From Ascaphus truei (taxonomy: Eukaryota; Chordata; Amphibia; Anura; Ascaphidae), in NCBI GenBank assembly GCA_036426205.1, contig CM071571.1:115568244-115632243 (forward strand): a DNA stretch of 64,000 nt. Reading direction: 5' to 3'. Positions 1-11,325 of this stretch are shown piece by piece; within the stretch, counting starts at the first letter, position 1, and each line of letters begins with the position of its first letter. The translations under genes were made by a program, and so were the position numbers. The notes under the pieces are model-generated. The model was not told where the DNA came from, made no database searches, and worked only from the letters and a program-made list of their open reading frames with translations.

Positions 1-1606
1 ATTTTCCTGAATATAAGCAGTCATTGCCTCGGTCTCCGAAACGGAGAGTGGGTAAGATTTCGACTTAGGCAGGACAGTCCATGGGATGAGGTCGACCGGG
101 CAATCGTACGGGCGATGGGGAGGGAGGACCTCAGCTTGTACTTTATTGAATACGTCTAAGTACTCATGGTACACGACGGGCAGAGACGAATGATCGGTGG
201 GTACCGAGTTGAGTCCAGCAAGCACGAGCACGGGAGGCAGCACTGCCATAGTCCCTGCGGCTGAAGACCACTGGATGGGTAGGGTACCGGACCAATCAAT
301 GTGCGGATTGTGGAGTTGGAGCCAAGGCAACCCTAATAGAATCTGTACAGAAGGAGATTGAAAAAAGTTAAAGACAATTACCTCCTTGTGACCATCAGCC
401 AGGGTCAAGGTGAGGGGAATAGACTCCCAAATGATGTAAGCCAGTTGAAGTGGTCGTCCGTCGATGGCTTCAAGGCCAACTGGGCTCTTCCTTCTGACCA
501 TGGGAATTTGATTCTCCAATGCGAACTGCTGGTCCAGGAAATTACTGTTCGATCCGGAATCGATGAATGCTTCAACCTTCACGGTGAGGTTGGGACCCTC
601 CAGCGTGGCTGGTAGTACAAACCTCTTAGGAAGAGTGTTGGGAGGAGAGGGGTTATGAGAGACAGTACCCAGCAGAAGACCCTCTACCTTAACAGGGTGT
701 GCCCGTCCCGGCTTCAAGGGACAATTCTGGAGACGATGTTCCGAGGAAGCACAGTGGAAACACAGCCTGTTCTGGCGCCGGCGCATTAGCTCAATTGCCT
801 GGAGTTGTTGGCTGCCAACCTGCATAGGTTCTGGTATCTCCAGGGCCAAGAGGGGCGTAGCGGATGACCTGTGAGAAAAGGCAGGGGAAGAAGAACGGGA
901 ACATTGTCTCTCATTTCGTCGCTCCTGCGTACGCTGATCCATGCGTACGCTTAAGTTGATGAGTTCCTCCAGGGACGTAGGTCGGGCGTGAGTAGCCAGA
1001 TCATCTTTAAGCGTATCGGAGAGTCCATGCCAGTACGCAGCGGTGAGGGCTTCATCATTCCACTGTACTTCGGCGGCCAGGGTACGGAACCCGATGGCGT
1101 ATTTGGCAGCAGACTTACCACGCTGAGAAATATGAAAGAGAGCAAATGCGGCTGACTCGCACCAGGCAGGGGTATCAAACACAAGTTGGAATTCGCGTCT
1201 GAATAACATATAGTTCTGCGTTATTTCGCATCTACGCTCTCAAAGGGGGGAGGCCCAGGCAAGGGCGTCTCCGGTAAGCAGGGCGTAGATATAAGCAATT
1301 TTGGCACGGCCAGTAGGAAACAGAGAAGGGGACATTTTGAACTGTACCTCACATTGATTGAGGAAACTGCGGCAGCTAAGGGGATTCCGATCGTAGCGGT
1401 TTGGAGATGGAATCCGTGGGACAGGGCTGGCGTAGGTAGCCACAGGTGGGGTAGAAGCCCTGCGCGACTCCGGAAGAGAGGCATTAGTTAATCGCTGGGA
1501 GAGAGTGGACAGCTGATCACTGACGAGTTGAAAAGTCTCTAAGGGAATAGTGATCTCAAATACTGTACCCACCTCGGGGGGGTTCTGCGTTTGTTGGGCT
1601 CTGCAT
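1..1606 (-). pseudogene. Ty3/gypsy gag-protease-pol (5' part), cut by window edge
   Basis: Sushi-like Ty3/gypsy polyprotein. Reading leftward on the minus strand: a retrotransposon capsid stretch (about 1240-1560, including DALAWASPL), a CCHC zinc knuckle of spacing CX2CX4HX4C (about 724-765, CFHCASSEHRLQNC), an aspartic protease with the DSG active site (about 550-570, FIDSGSNSNF), a conserved LGLPWL block (about 319-340), then the start of the reverse transcriptase region, which leaves the window at base 1. The frame is open for 413 codons from 1239 to 1. It is interrupted only by one TGA at 1242-1240, where WASPL is normally followed by W, so a single W-to-stop change explains it. The start is uncertain: an ATG at 1606 lies two bases after the LTR, but a seven-C run (about 1574-1580) puts it out of frame, suggesting one indel. 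Gag packages the RNA and protease matures the polyprotein. The copy is much better preserved than the element at 45-51 kb. Confidence 0.85.
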
Positions 1607-1608
1607 AA

Positions 1609-2659
1609 TGTCACGCCTGCATGCCCACAGACCTGGCTAGACCCCAGTACTGAGGTGGGAATGGTATGATACCACACACCCACAGCAGTGGGAGCAAGCC
1701 CGGAGTGTGTATCGTTGCTGGCGCTGTAAAAGAGCTGTTAGCATATACTTGCAACGCTGGGGATTGTCCGCGAGATAGTCGTGTCCGTGTGCCAGATCCC
1801 GGAGTCCAAGGTTTAACGTACTGTAGTAGAGGGCATAGCAGTGTTCACAGGGATCCAGATAGCAGAGTAGTCCAGGACGAGCAGGGGTCAAACCGGGAGA
1901 TCCACTAAACACAGGAGCAGGATACAGGGAGTACACAGAGAGAGCCAAGCATAGGTCAGTACACACAGGGAAACAGGAACTATGCAAGCGGGGAAGAAGT
2001 ACCAGGATTATAAGAGGAGTTACCAATAAGAGAGAGGGGAGAGTATAGTGAGAAGTGGAGAAGACAAGATAGGACGGAAGAGAGAGGAGGAGACAGAAGG
2101 GGCGGACAGGGAAAAGGCCTGAAGGGATTGGGGAGGCGGACCCCTGGGAAACCAGGACAAGAGGAACCTGTGCGTGCGCCCTCTGTAGAGGTGGGAGTGC
2201 TCGTGCACTGGTTGCAACCCAGCAAGGGATCGTATGGAGCAAGGTAAGACCGCAGGGGGCGGACGGAGTTCAACGAAAGGGAACATGCGCGTGACGCTAG
2301 CCTGCGCGATGGCGTACAGCGGCATATCGGAGGAGACAGGTGAGTCAGGGAGTGCCGTGGCGGAGCGTGTGCGCGTGCCCTCCGAGGATTGGGGGTATGC
2401 ACGCACCGGACGCGTCACCAGGCACACAGAGCGCCGCGCCGCGGGCACCACGCCAGGAGGAGGCAACGGGTCAGGTGGCGCTACAGGAACAGGTAATGCC
2501 ATGACCGCAGGAGCAAGGGAGCGGGGAGGGTTAGAGCCGGGGCACAGGGAACGTGTGGGTACACGGGACCTACAGGGTACGCACTACGGCAATGGGAGAA
2601 GGGCAAGGGGAGTCACAGGAGATGGGAGAGAGGTACAGGGAATCTCCTGAGTCGTCACA
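1609..2659 (-). mobile_element. 5' LTR of the left-edge Ty3/gypsy element
   Basis: The right end is set by TGTGACGACTCAGG (minus strand, from 2659) and the left end by GCGTGACA just before gag. The left end matches the end of the solo LTR at 50278-50994: both read ...CCCACCTCAG... and finish in a CGTGACA-type terminus. LTRs supply promoter and polyadenylation signals for the element. The partner LTR lies outside the window, so the TSD (TCTAG at 2660-2664 is the expected flank) cannot be tested. Several long open frames here in both directions are GC-rich noise. No primer-binding site beginning with TGG is seen after the LTR. Confidence 0.6.
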
Positions 2660-2784
2660 TCTAGCTTCTGACTGTTCCATTTATCATTAACACATGGGAG
2701 TAAGGGCCAAAGGACGTATTCATTTGATTTACATTTTTACCTTATGATGAAAAACTCTTATTGCATATAAGGGATTTTACTGTA
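2660..2784. other. Unassigned spacer
   Basis: Flanking DNA of the left-edge gypsy LTR. I see nothing recognisable in it. Confidence 0.4.
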
Positions 2785-3240
2785 TGTAGGCGATGCATGC
2801 TGAGGTAACAACTGGAGATTTGTGTTTGGAAAAATAAACGTAGGCTTTTATTAAGCTAAAGTTCAGCAACACAAAATACAGCTTTTCCTCAACCAAAATT
2901 CAGCAACACAAAAATTCAGCACTAGCAGGCAAAAGTCTCTCTCTATATATATAACATAGCAGAATAGCAAATGTCAGACACAGTGTCCCCCTTTAGTCCA
3001 GAAACATCAACTCTCTGGGTTGCACACTACCTGCCTTTTAAACCTACAAACCCAGCTGAGTTTGTTAATCCACCTGCTTCTTCTAGGCAGGGATTAACTA
3101 CTTGCTGGCCAACACCCAACAGCCCTAGGCTAAGGCCCCACTGCACGAGTCTGCACGCCCGACCCCGAACATCATTATCTCATTGCCTAAAATTGAAAAT
3201 GGGATCCTATTTAGGCTTTTTTATTTTGACCATCTAGTTG
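2785..3240 (-). repeat. LTR-like dispersed repeat, copy 1
   Basis: Begins TGTAGGCGATGCATGCTGAGGT, which resembles the start of the repeats at 5756 (TGTAGGAGATGTGTGCAGAGGT) and near 32643. All three have an AATAAA-type signal on the minus strand 60-80 bases further in (here CTTAATAAAAG near 2848). A TG start plus an antisense polyadenylation signal suggests a solo LTR in minus orientation. The far end and TSD were not located, so the right boundary is approximate. Confidence 0.35.
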
Positions 3241-3792
3241 AGACCCAGACAAGTCAGCATCCAAACTGCCATGCTATGCGAGACACGCTATTATATCAAG
3301 GTTGTAATTGACACCTGGCTTACTGGTAAAGGTAAAGAGAGAATTCCTTGGATCCATCAGACAAGCAATTAACCACCAGGGATCCTTTTCAAATGAAACC
3401 TAAATATGATCACAGGCACCCTGTAGCACATAATATAAAAAAGGTTTGGGGCTGATTGTATTTCAGCTGAAGTGGCAAATCTAGACATTTTTAGCCAAAA
3501 ATCCCCATTGACTTTAATGACACATTTCTGCCAAAAATGGCCCATTCTGCAGCTCTTATTGATATAGAAAGAAACCTTTTTTTAGTGTTAGATAAGTATA
3601 CCATGTCTGCTATTCATTCGCTGGGCTTTTGAAAGCCATGAAATTACATCCGCAAGAAGCATGTGCAGACAAGTAATTCCAGAGCTATTCAGGGAGATGA
3701 GTAGCAAAGTCCGCAATGCCATGGAGATTTCCACTGTTCCATCTGTGCACTTAACCCCAGACATTGATAAGTGACCCTAGCCAAACAAAAGA
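3241..3792. repeat. Short dispersed repeat (about 3430-3600) in otherwise unassigned DNA
   Basis: The block around 3500-3545 (AAAATCCCCATTGACTTTAA...) is related to the centre of the foldback MITE at 52670-52804, which has AAAATTCCCCATTAAAGTTAA. It is probably a diverged member of the same family. The rest of the interval shows no recognisable feature. Confidence 0.3.
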
Positions 3793-3799
3793 CTACATG

Positions 3800-4262
3800 A
3801 CAGTCATGGCCCATTGGGCATCTTCATGATCTCTTTCAGAATCAGATACAATTTCCACTCCCAGGTAAACTGCTGTGTATGTCGTGAACTTCACCAAGAA
3901 ACATATTGGTGTCAATCTCTTGACCAAATTTGCACTTTCCCAAGAAATTGTATGTGCTCCCCAAAACTGGAACGACCTACTGGAGATTCTCACATCCACC
4001 ACCAGTTTAAGTTCTTTCAAAACAAAAGCTGTCTCACATTTTAATCTGGTCTGTAACTGTTACATACGCCCATAATATATATTATCTTTAAGTATGCATG
4101 CAATGTCTTGTATATAATGTATACCCTGTTCACTTATGTAACTGTATTTGTAACCATGTATTATTTGTCATTTTAACTCCTATGCCCAGGACATACTTGA
4201 AAATGTGAGGTAACTCTCAATGTATTACTTCCTGGTAAAATATTTTATAAATAAATCTTGTT
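3800..4262 (+). mobile_element. 3' end of an L2/CR1-type LINE
   Basis: Frame 3875-4056 translates to a typical C-terminus of L2/CR1-clade reverse transcriptase ORFs: APQNWNDLLEI followed by TSLSSFKTKAVSHF, matching the family pattern P-x-LWN-x-LP...SLSSFK-x-x-LK-x-HF. It is followed by about 200 bases of 3' UTR and ends in a short (ATAAAT) microsatellite tail, as LINEs of this group do. The 5' part is missing, the usual 5' truncation. The same 3' UTR end recurs in reverse at 25196-25305. Confidence 0.6.
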
Positions 4263-5755
4263 GACTACTGCACATACCTTGTATCGCTCACACCGTCATC
4301 CTGATTGAATAGAGTTTTCATTAAAATGACAGGACTATATAGGTGATGCAGGTAGTGGCATGCAGGGCCTGTAGAACAATCCATAATTCCTTCACAGCTT
4401 GCAGAAATCTGAATGACCTATAACAGGGTCATAATTTGACCTTCCATCAGCTCAAACAAGAGTGGAATTCAACTTTCTACATGTTACAGAAACAAGTAAT
4501 ATCCAGCTATAGAGCATATTATGCCGTAGGGGAATTGTAAATGGCCTTCTTCACTCTATCAAGTGGAAACTTATGACTCATGTGTGTTAAGTATTTCAAA
4601 TTTTTGCAGTAGCCACAAGGGAAGTCATGTGTGAAAATGCTTCCCGAGTCAATTTCCCTCATCCACCTACGGTGAAAAGCTAGAGAAGCAGTAAGAGCAT
4701 TTGCAGCAGGAATCTAAATGATTTGCCAGCCTCTTTAACAACCTTTCTTCCGCCCCTGATGAGGATCCAAGGGACACCATCATTTTTAAATCTGAACACT
4801 ATGGGGCCTATTCTACAAGCCTTGATAACCCACTTATCGAAGCCTTTTCGGCCAAAATGCCTACAGCTATTCTTTAAGCCTCGATAAGTAGGCGAAAAAG
4901 GCATGAATCACAATTATAGCAGCCATCAAAAACACATAGCCAGGTGAGTGGTAATAAGCCACTTATCGACAGGTTCTGAAACTTGTGCAATTCTAGTAGC
5001 AATTAGTTTATCGAGGCTAATCATGGCTCTAGAATGGCGAGTTTCTCTCAAAATCCTCACGCCAGAAAAAGTTGATGTGACGCTGGGAAGGCGGCGAGAG
5101 AGGACTTAGAAAAATAAATGCATTTCTCCTGCATCGGATTGATGCCTGGAGTCTCCGGAGCTGATACCCATTAATATCAGTACCAGAGGCCCCCAGCATG
5201 AATCCCATGCAATAACAATGCATTAAGAGGCAACTTCATTACCTTAGCGGCTAACCGCTAAGGCAATGAAGGGGTTAACTACCAGTGTCATGTTTATTGT
5301 ATGTAGGGGGTAGGTGAAGGTGGTATTTGGCCCATGGTGGATTGCGTGTTAACGTTGTGGGTCGAGAACTTGCAGATACACCGGGATTCGGAGGGTGAAG
5401 ACCTCTAAAGGTAAATAAAATATTGAATGTATGTAATTGTATTTTTTCAGGTTTTTTGATTGTATTTTTTTTTAATGTTTTTATTTGCCCATTGACTGAT
5501 AGTGATAATGTATTAATCTGTGCCCGATACAGATAAATACAGTGATAGGCAATGCATTTTATGGCAAATGCTTGGTTTCAACTGATAGTTATTTTTTCTA
5601 TTTCTGTTTATAGTTTGGCATTTGGATGGCTTGTTTTTAGTACATTTTCAGATTGTTTAGTGGTTTAAATTAATTAATTGTTTTATTGGCTAGTGGTTTT
5701 ATTTATTTAATTTATTTGTTGGCTAGTGTTTTTATTGATTTAATTGATTTGTTGG
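4263..5755. other. No gene; diverged short repeats and AT-rich DNA
   Basis: Around 4800-4900 there is a GGGGCCTATTCTACAAGCC segment with CTTATCGA/TCGATAAG inverted motifs, typical of a small foldback repeat. It shares the GGCYTATTCTA motif with the MITE at 52670. The remainder, including the T-rich 5440-5755, shows nothing I can assign. Confidence 0.35.
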
Positions 5756-6050
5756 TGTAGGAGATGTGTGCAGAGGTGCACTGGAGACCGTTTTTAAGGT
5801 GAAACTAAAATAAGGCTTTATTGCACCTGGTCTCTTAATACGGCAAAACATTCAAAATAAACAAAATAAAGGCCTACTTCGCTTTGGAGAATATCTACAC
5901 CTTTACTCCAGCCCTCTCTAACTGGGTGGGTAGCTAAGCTAATTACCACCACACACACCAGTCCAACAAGAAAGTCTCTTATCTGTTCTTGTAGCTGTAG
6001 GGGAAGGCCTCTCTGCTCTCCTGGGTTTGCATCCAGAATATCCCAGCCAT
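5756..6050 (-). repeat. LTR-like dispersed repeat, copy 2
   Basis: Starts TGTAGGAGATGTGTGCAGAGGT and has CAATAAAGCC on the minus strand near 5815. It is related to copies at 2785 and about 32643. Orientation is inferred from the polyadenylation-type signal. The right boundary is set only by the start of recognisable PLE sequence. Confidence 0.35.
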
Positions 6051-6051
6051 C

Positions 6052-6430
6052 TTATTCGATCATCTCCTCTAACCAATGGGGGATATACTCAATACCATTA
6101 AAAGTGAGGTGATTTACATCTCCCTTATCGCACATCATGAAATGTTTGGGAACTGGATGAGTAATAAGTTTAGAGATGAGCCTCACATGCTCCATAATTC
6201 TGACCTTTAGGCATCTAGTAGTACGGCCTACATACTGCTTCCTGCAGCCGCAGGTAATTAGGTATATCACAAAAGTGGATTTGCAATTAATAAAATAATT
6301 TATTCTATGTATTTCATGAGTAATTGTGGATTTAAATGTTTTGGAGGTTGACACTGACCGTCCCAAACAGGGAAAGCCGTGAGAGGATGTTCGATATCTA
6401 TGTGCTTGAAAGCACACTATGAATAAGAGC
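6052..6430 (-). pseudogene. Penelope-like element, GIY-YIG endonuclease fragment
   Basis: The minus-strand frame carries a GIY-YIG nuclease domain. The core FVIYLITCGCRKQYVGRT holds the two half motifs (here VIYLI and YVGRT), followed by a helix with R and EH (LKVRIMEHVRLI) and then HPVPKHF, the usual PLE continuation. Upstream residues (CLGRSVSTSKTFKS...) match the linker between reverse transcriptase and GIY-YIG in PLEs. In PLEs this domain nicks target DNA for integration. The reverse transcriptase half is absent, so the copy is truncated on its 5' side at about 6430. The listed reading frame can start further right (6582), but those first residues come from unrelated DNA. Confidence 0.75.
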
Positions 6431-6477
6431 GAACAAATAACGTGGAGCTTGGATAAAACACAGTCAACTCCGCTATG

Positions 6478-6513
6478 CCTGATGAAGCACAGACCATGGG
6501 CACCAAGCTTGGT
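6478..6513 (+). ncRNA. Degenerate hammerhead-like motif
   Basis: CCTGATGAAGCAC is followed about 20 bases later by ACCAAGCTTGG where GAAAC-palindrome-GG would be expected. The CUGAUGA half of the core is present. The GAAA half is lost. It sits back to back with the minus-strand PLE fragment. PLE copies often carry an inverted piece of their own terminal repeat, so it is probably a decayed relic. Confidence 0.22.
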
Positions 6514-6520
6514 AGCACCT

Positions 6521-6610
6521 GGTCTGTTGGAATCCATGACTTGGAAATCCCACAGTTCATTCACTGGTCTGTCGGAATCCATGACTTAGAAATCCCACAG
6601 TTCATTCACA
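6521..6610 (+). repeat. 45-bp tandem duplication
   Basis: Two adjacent copies of a 45-base unit beginning TGGTCTGTTGGAATCCATGA, with two substitutions between them. They lie immediately downstream of the hammerhead-like relic. Confidence 0.85.
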
Positions 6611-6613
6611 GGT

Positions 6614-8382
6614 TATCAGTACATATACCTATTAAACATAACTCTTTAATAAAATATACTGTGTCCTGTCTTTTGTGTGGTAAAATATATAAGTCCCTCT
6701 TCTGGGGTCAGGGATGGCGTGAGCGTATATATTGCCTACCCTCACTAGCCTCATTCTTGGCACATTTTAGAAATGACTTAAAACTTTTACATACAAGAAA
6801 CCCTCTGAACCCCTCTACCAGGTCCAGGGTACCTGGGCATGTATCTGGGCACCCCTCCTTATACTAGGGACCTCTCTTTATACTAGGGACACCGTATATG
6901 ATTGCAGGTATACATTAACCCCTTCATGCCCGTTTACCTGGAAGATGCTGCAGCAGGAAACCTGGCGGTTAGTTGTAAGAACATTTTCAGAGTCAGAGTT
7001 TTCCCTGAGGAATGTACTTGGTTGCATCCAAGAATCTCACATGATTCCCAGATACAGCTACTGGGGTATCCCATAACTATGGAACCCCGATACATAGACA
7101 CATTCTGTAAATACTTTCTCTGGCAAACCCACCCTGAAACTTATAGCCTAGAAATGTCCCGGTCCCAGCACCCCAGGAAAGGCGAGACACACATAAATCT
7201 TTAATGTTGCATAATTTGCACACAATATCATTTGCACACAGTAATGCATTTAGGACATATGGGTCCAAGAGCTGACACTCTAGGACCTCAACACGTGGAT
7301 CAGGGGTAACCAAGTGGGCTGAACCTTTGTTAGTGAGATTGGTAACCCCTTCACCAACACCCCCCTCTCTTTTCACCCTCTGACTCTTCCTTTCTTCCCC
7401 TTATTTTCCCTTGTTTGTACCCATTCCTTCCTTCCCCTCTCCCCTCCTCCCTTCCCCCCATACTCAGGACATATGTGTCTTTCTTGTTCTAGTTGTATCA
7501 CTCACTGGATATATATAAATATATGTATCTGGAATGTTGGAAGGTACAAGTATCACAATCACTATCTATATGCGTTTGGGATTTTCTTTATTTAGGATAT
7601 ATTCTTTATTTAAACGTTTTAGTCTATTTATTTTTAAGAGATTATTTCATATGTATTTACCAATACTAATTATGTATCTGTTGTTGAACATAAGCCCATG
7701 TTCTATTGATGTTTTTTTTTATATATCCCCTTGAATTAGGAATGTATATGTATGTACTTTTTAATTTATAATTTTTTAAATAATTATATCATTACGCATA
7801 TAGTTTTGATATTATCTATATGGTTGTATTTATAGGTTCTTCATAATTTTCACAATTTACATACACTGTAATTCCTTGGGCTATATTTACTTATTCATTT
7901 ATTTTGTTTAAATTTACTTCTACATATATAAATTTAAATTATTGTTTTTTATATGGGTTTGTTTTCACTAGTTTAACATGAGGTTTCTCACTGTATAATA
8001 AGAAACACCAGTGGGTGTTTTTGTTTTATTAATCTTTTTTCTTTTATGGTAATTTTTTTGTCTTTATATCGTTATTTGTATATGTTTTGTGTTGATAGGT
8101 TCATGTTTATATCCTCTTGTGTGTTATGCTAAGGTTGTATGGTCACTCAGTGTCCCGTTGATGAGCTCTGTGCATGTCTTCATAACTATATGGGATTTAT
8201 GGTTGTCTGTTTGTCTATATGGTAAATTTTGAATACAGATTTCTGTCTTTGAAAGAAGCCTACCAATGGGTGTTGATGCGATGGCATGCTGGGCCGATTG
8301 ACGTGAGGTCGACGAGTAATCGGCGTGTGATATCAAACCCGCAACAGATTTTAAAATGCCAGTTTCTATTGCAGTTTTAGCA
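6614..8382. other. AT-rich DNA without recognisable gene
   Basis: No coding, RNA or repeat structure that I can support. From about 7500 to 8100 the sequence is strongly T/A-rich with short TATATA runs. Confidence 0.4.
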
Positions 8383-8417
8383 TCTTGATGAAATGCATTG
8401 TGCGTGATTCGGATTGG
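8383..8417 (+). ncRNA. Degenerate hammerhead-like motif
   Basis: CTTGATGAA, then a possible stem II of AUGC/GCGU around loop AUUGU, then GATT in place of GAAA and CGGATTGG. The layout matches the better copies at 14284 and 63612, but the GAAA half is mutated and the first core has an extra T. Confidence 0.3.
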
Positions 8418-10111
8418 TGTGTTTTTTTTAACCTCATTGATGGTTACATGTGACCCAATAAATATATATTTTAATTGGAGACCCCAATTGATAATTTTTT
8501 TCTACCTTACTGGATACTGGTGGTGCTCTGCATTTCCACCTTTTTCCTCTGCTGATTTCTACTACAGTGGACCTCCACTGACTACAAGGATGGACAATGG
8601 GCACTAAGGAATATATGTGAGTTAACCCTTTTTGGACCCCCTTGAATTATGTTAAAAGTTCCAATTTCTTTATTATGGGAGATGTTTATTGTGCCATTTT
8701 TATTCTACATGTAGTTATATACCACTATTCACTATTCTCCCTGCTAGGTGTCAATTCTATATATATTAAACTTGTCTTCTGGAAAGGAGGTTCTGGGCTT
8801 CACATATTGCTATGTGTATTGCTGACAGAGTAAATTGTGTCTAGAGCACAAGATCCTTCCAGATATTTATTCCAGCTTTCAAATGATTCTGATATTTTTT
8901 ACATGTGTACAATTAATATAATTCCTCATGTAATCTCTGTTGGCAGTTGTAACTTTTGTATGAAAATCGTTTCTCTATGTTGTCATTTCACTTTGTGAAT
9001 TTCATTATATATCATTATTTTTTTTTAAGCACTTGTGAGAGAATTAATTTTGCACTGTTCAATCTAACTCTTTTTTCCATATGTTGATGAACACAAATGG
9101 TGCAAGTCATGTCCTCTATTGTCGTTTGATAAGTAAACTCTGAACATGATCTGTTCTATCTCTGTCGAAAGCTCTATATTTTGTTTTGGCTTTACTCATT
9201 TTAAAATAGTTAATGGTCATGGGCTGAACTATGGGAAAAATAATAGCATGCCAGCTCTCACCATTGTGTTACAGAGCAGACTAAAAGCAAACACATCTCT
9301 TCCTTCCTTTATAAAGTACAACAAAGACAAATATCACTTGTGAGCACATTCCCATGTCGCAGAGGGATCTGCATCCCTGCTTTTCACCATTACTGTATCT
9401 CCTAGCATACAGTGATTTCCACGGCAGCTGATAGACTGCTTTTGCAGGGGTGCTTTTGTGATTCAATATACAGAACATCACTGATGTTAGAAAGTAAATC
9501 TAGCATTTTAAATCTTTTTTTGATTTTGGATCAGCGGACAAAAGATTGTCTTTTTTGAGCAACACTATCTGTTGATAAAATGTAGTAATTGTGTAGAATC
9601 TATGTAATGTACTTGTGTATAATAATATTTCATTCAAAACTAAATGTTTTTACAGAACAATCTCAAGTGCTTGTGTCTTTTGCAATCATACCGTACATTG
9701 CAACACATGACATAAAAAAATTCTTTAATACAGTGAACACAGAGGTGTGGTGCATTTCTAGACCAATATAAGTTTACTATCATTTGGATTGTGTATGCTT
9801 CTGCCAATTTTAAATTTAATTTCCGAGTCACAACTAGAATGTGTCAAAGTTCAGCACGCAAATTTTCGTAAACCTTTGTACAACAGATAGCAATTTTTCC
9901 TTTGGCCCAGAGATTCGCTTTGACAAATTTAAAGCTTCATTCAGAATCTGAAATATGGGTTTTTCTTGAGGGGGAGGGTGCAACTCTTCTATGTTAGAGT
10001 CCCAAGTTGCAATACCACCCCAAACAAACCTTTATACAACACTTGGAGAGACCCCCATGCTTAGAAAGGAGAACACATCAGATATATGCTAATTTAAATC
10101 AAGAAAAGAAG
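8418..10111. other. AT-rich DNA without recognisable gene
   Basis: No supported feature. Short reading frames here lack any domain pattern. Confidence 0.4.
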
Positions 10112-10162
10112 GGCTTCATCTTTATAATTGGAGGCTGGCTACCCTACCGTTACAAATACAAA
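10112..10162 (+). repeat. 51-bp LTR-end copy, identical to 12019-12069
   Basis: Identical to the last 43 bases of the solo LTR at 11326-12061 plus its flank AATACAAA. About 15 bases of pre-LTR flank (TATATGCTAATTTAA) are also duplicated, at 10083-10097 and 11287-11301. The segment therefore looks like an internally deleted duplicate of the solo-LTR locus rather than an independent insertion. Confidence 0.7.
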
Positions 10163-10292
10163 AAACACTGTTTTAAATATAACGTGCCTTGTGTGCACTC
10201 AAGTGATATATAAAATAATAAATTATACTCAGGGAGGTAATGCAGCTCCAGAAAAAGGACTCAATCTGAAGTCCAAATATGGGTAGATGAAA

Positions 10293-11282
10293 CAGAGAAT
10301 CGGGAGCGCAAATACATCCATATTAATATTTGAAAAAAAAACTCAAAAAAATAAAGTGCAACAAAGTACAATAAGTTAAATCAATAAAGTGAAACTACAG
10401 TGGTAATCCACTCACAATAGTGAAGAAAAGTGCAGGCGGTGTGGTTGTTCCGATTAACCAACTCAAGGGAGGATTCTTCAAATGGACTTAAGTAGTATCA
10501 CTCAGGAGCAGGAACGGGAGTCAATATAAAGGGGGACAGAACAGAGAGGACACAAATAGTGAAATAGGTAAAGAAAGGTAATACACTTACAAAAGGGCTG
10601 TAGGTACAGGCAATTGGACCACCCTGGCTCAGAGGTGATAGAGGATTGCAACTATCTTGCCTGGTAGGAACGCTTGTGGTGGCCACCCACAGTAAACAAT
10701 AGCCCAATCCAGGAAAGGGGGTGGGGGACCGCTGGTGTTGGCCCAAAGTCCTCATGGTAATTCACCAAAGTACTTAGGGGGGTCTTCTCAATGACACTGT
10801 ATTCTCTCCAAATTAGTTTCACTCAAAAGAGCTTCCTCCGTGGTGTATTTGTGACAAATTGTTTACTGTGGGTGGCCACCACAGGCGTTCCTACCAGGCA
10901 GGATTGTTGCAGTCCTCTATCATATCTGACCCAGGGTGGCCCAACTGTCTGTACCTACAGCACTTTGTAAGTGTATTACCTTTCTTTTACCCTATATACT
11001 GTATAAAACCTACTTCACTATTTGTGTCCTCTCTGTTCTGTCCCCCTTTATATTGACTCCTGTTCCTGCTCCTGAGTGATACTACTCAAAGTCCAATTGA
11101 AGAATTCTCCCTTATGTTGGTTAATCGGAACAACCACACCGCCTGCACTTTTCTTCACTATTGTGAGTGGATTACCACTGTAGATTCACTTTATTGATTT
11201 AACTTATTGTACTTTGTTGCACTATATTTTGTTGTGTTTTTTCCCATATTAATATGGATGTATTTGCGCTCCTGATTCCCTG
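10293..11282. mobile_element. Long foldback element (arms about 410-425 bp)
   Basis: The left arm 10293-10700 is the reverse complement of 10858-11282 with scattered substitutions and small indels. The arms share the blocks GGTGGCCACCCACAGTAAACAAT, GAGCAGGAACGGGAGTCAAT and GCAAATACATCCATATTAAT. The 157-base spacer holds a hammerhead-like core. Part of the left arm recurs as an identical 86-mer at 14410-14495. It has no protein-coding capacity. PLE terminal repeats in inverted orientation are one explanation; a hairpin MITE is another. Confidence 0.85.
10807..10840 (-). ncRNA. Hammerhead-like core in loop of foldback
   Basis: On the minus strand: CGGAGGA (consensus CUGANGA, one change), stem II AGCUC/GAGU closed by UUUU, an intact GAAA, then CUAAUUUGGAG. 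The position after GAAA would be the palindrome ACUAGU with one substitution. It lies inside the spacer of the 10293-11282 inverted repeat. Cleavage activity is unlikely as written because of the altered first core. Confidence 0.5.
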
Positions 11283-11325
11283 CTTTATATGCTAATTTAA
11301 GTAATTTAATATACTTTGTAAATAC

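Noticed and set aside
1637..2502. Long minus-strand frames (up to 201 codons) right of gag
   Set aside because: They lie in the LTR, overlap each other in different frames and have LTR-like pyrimidine-rich composition.
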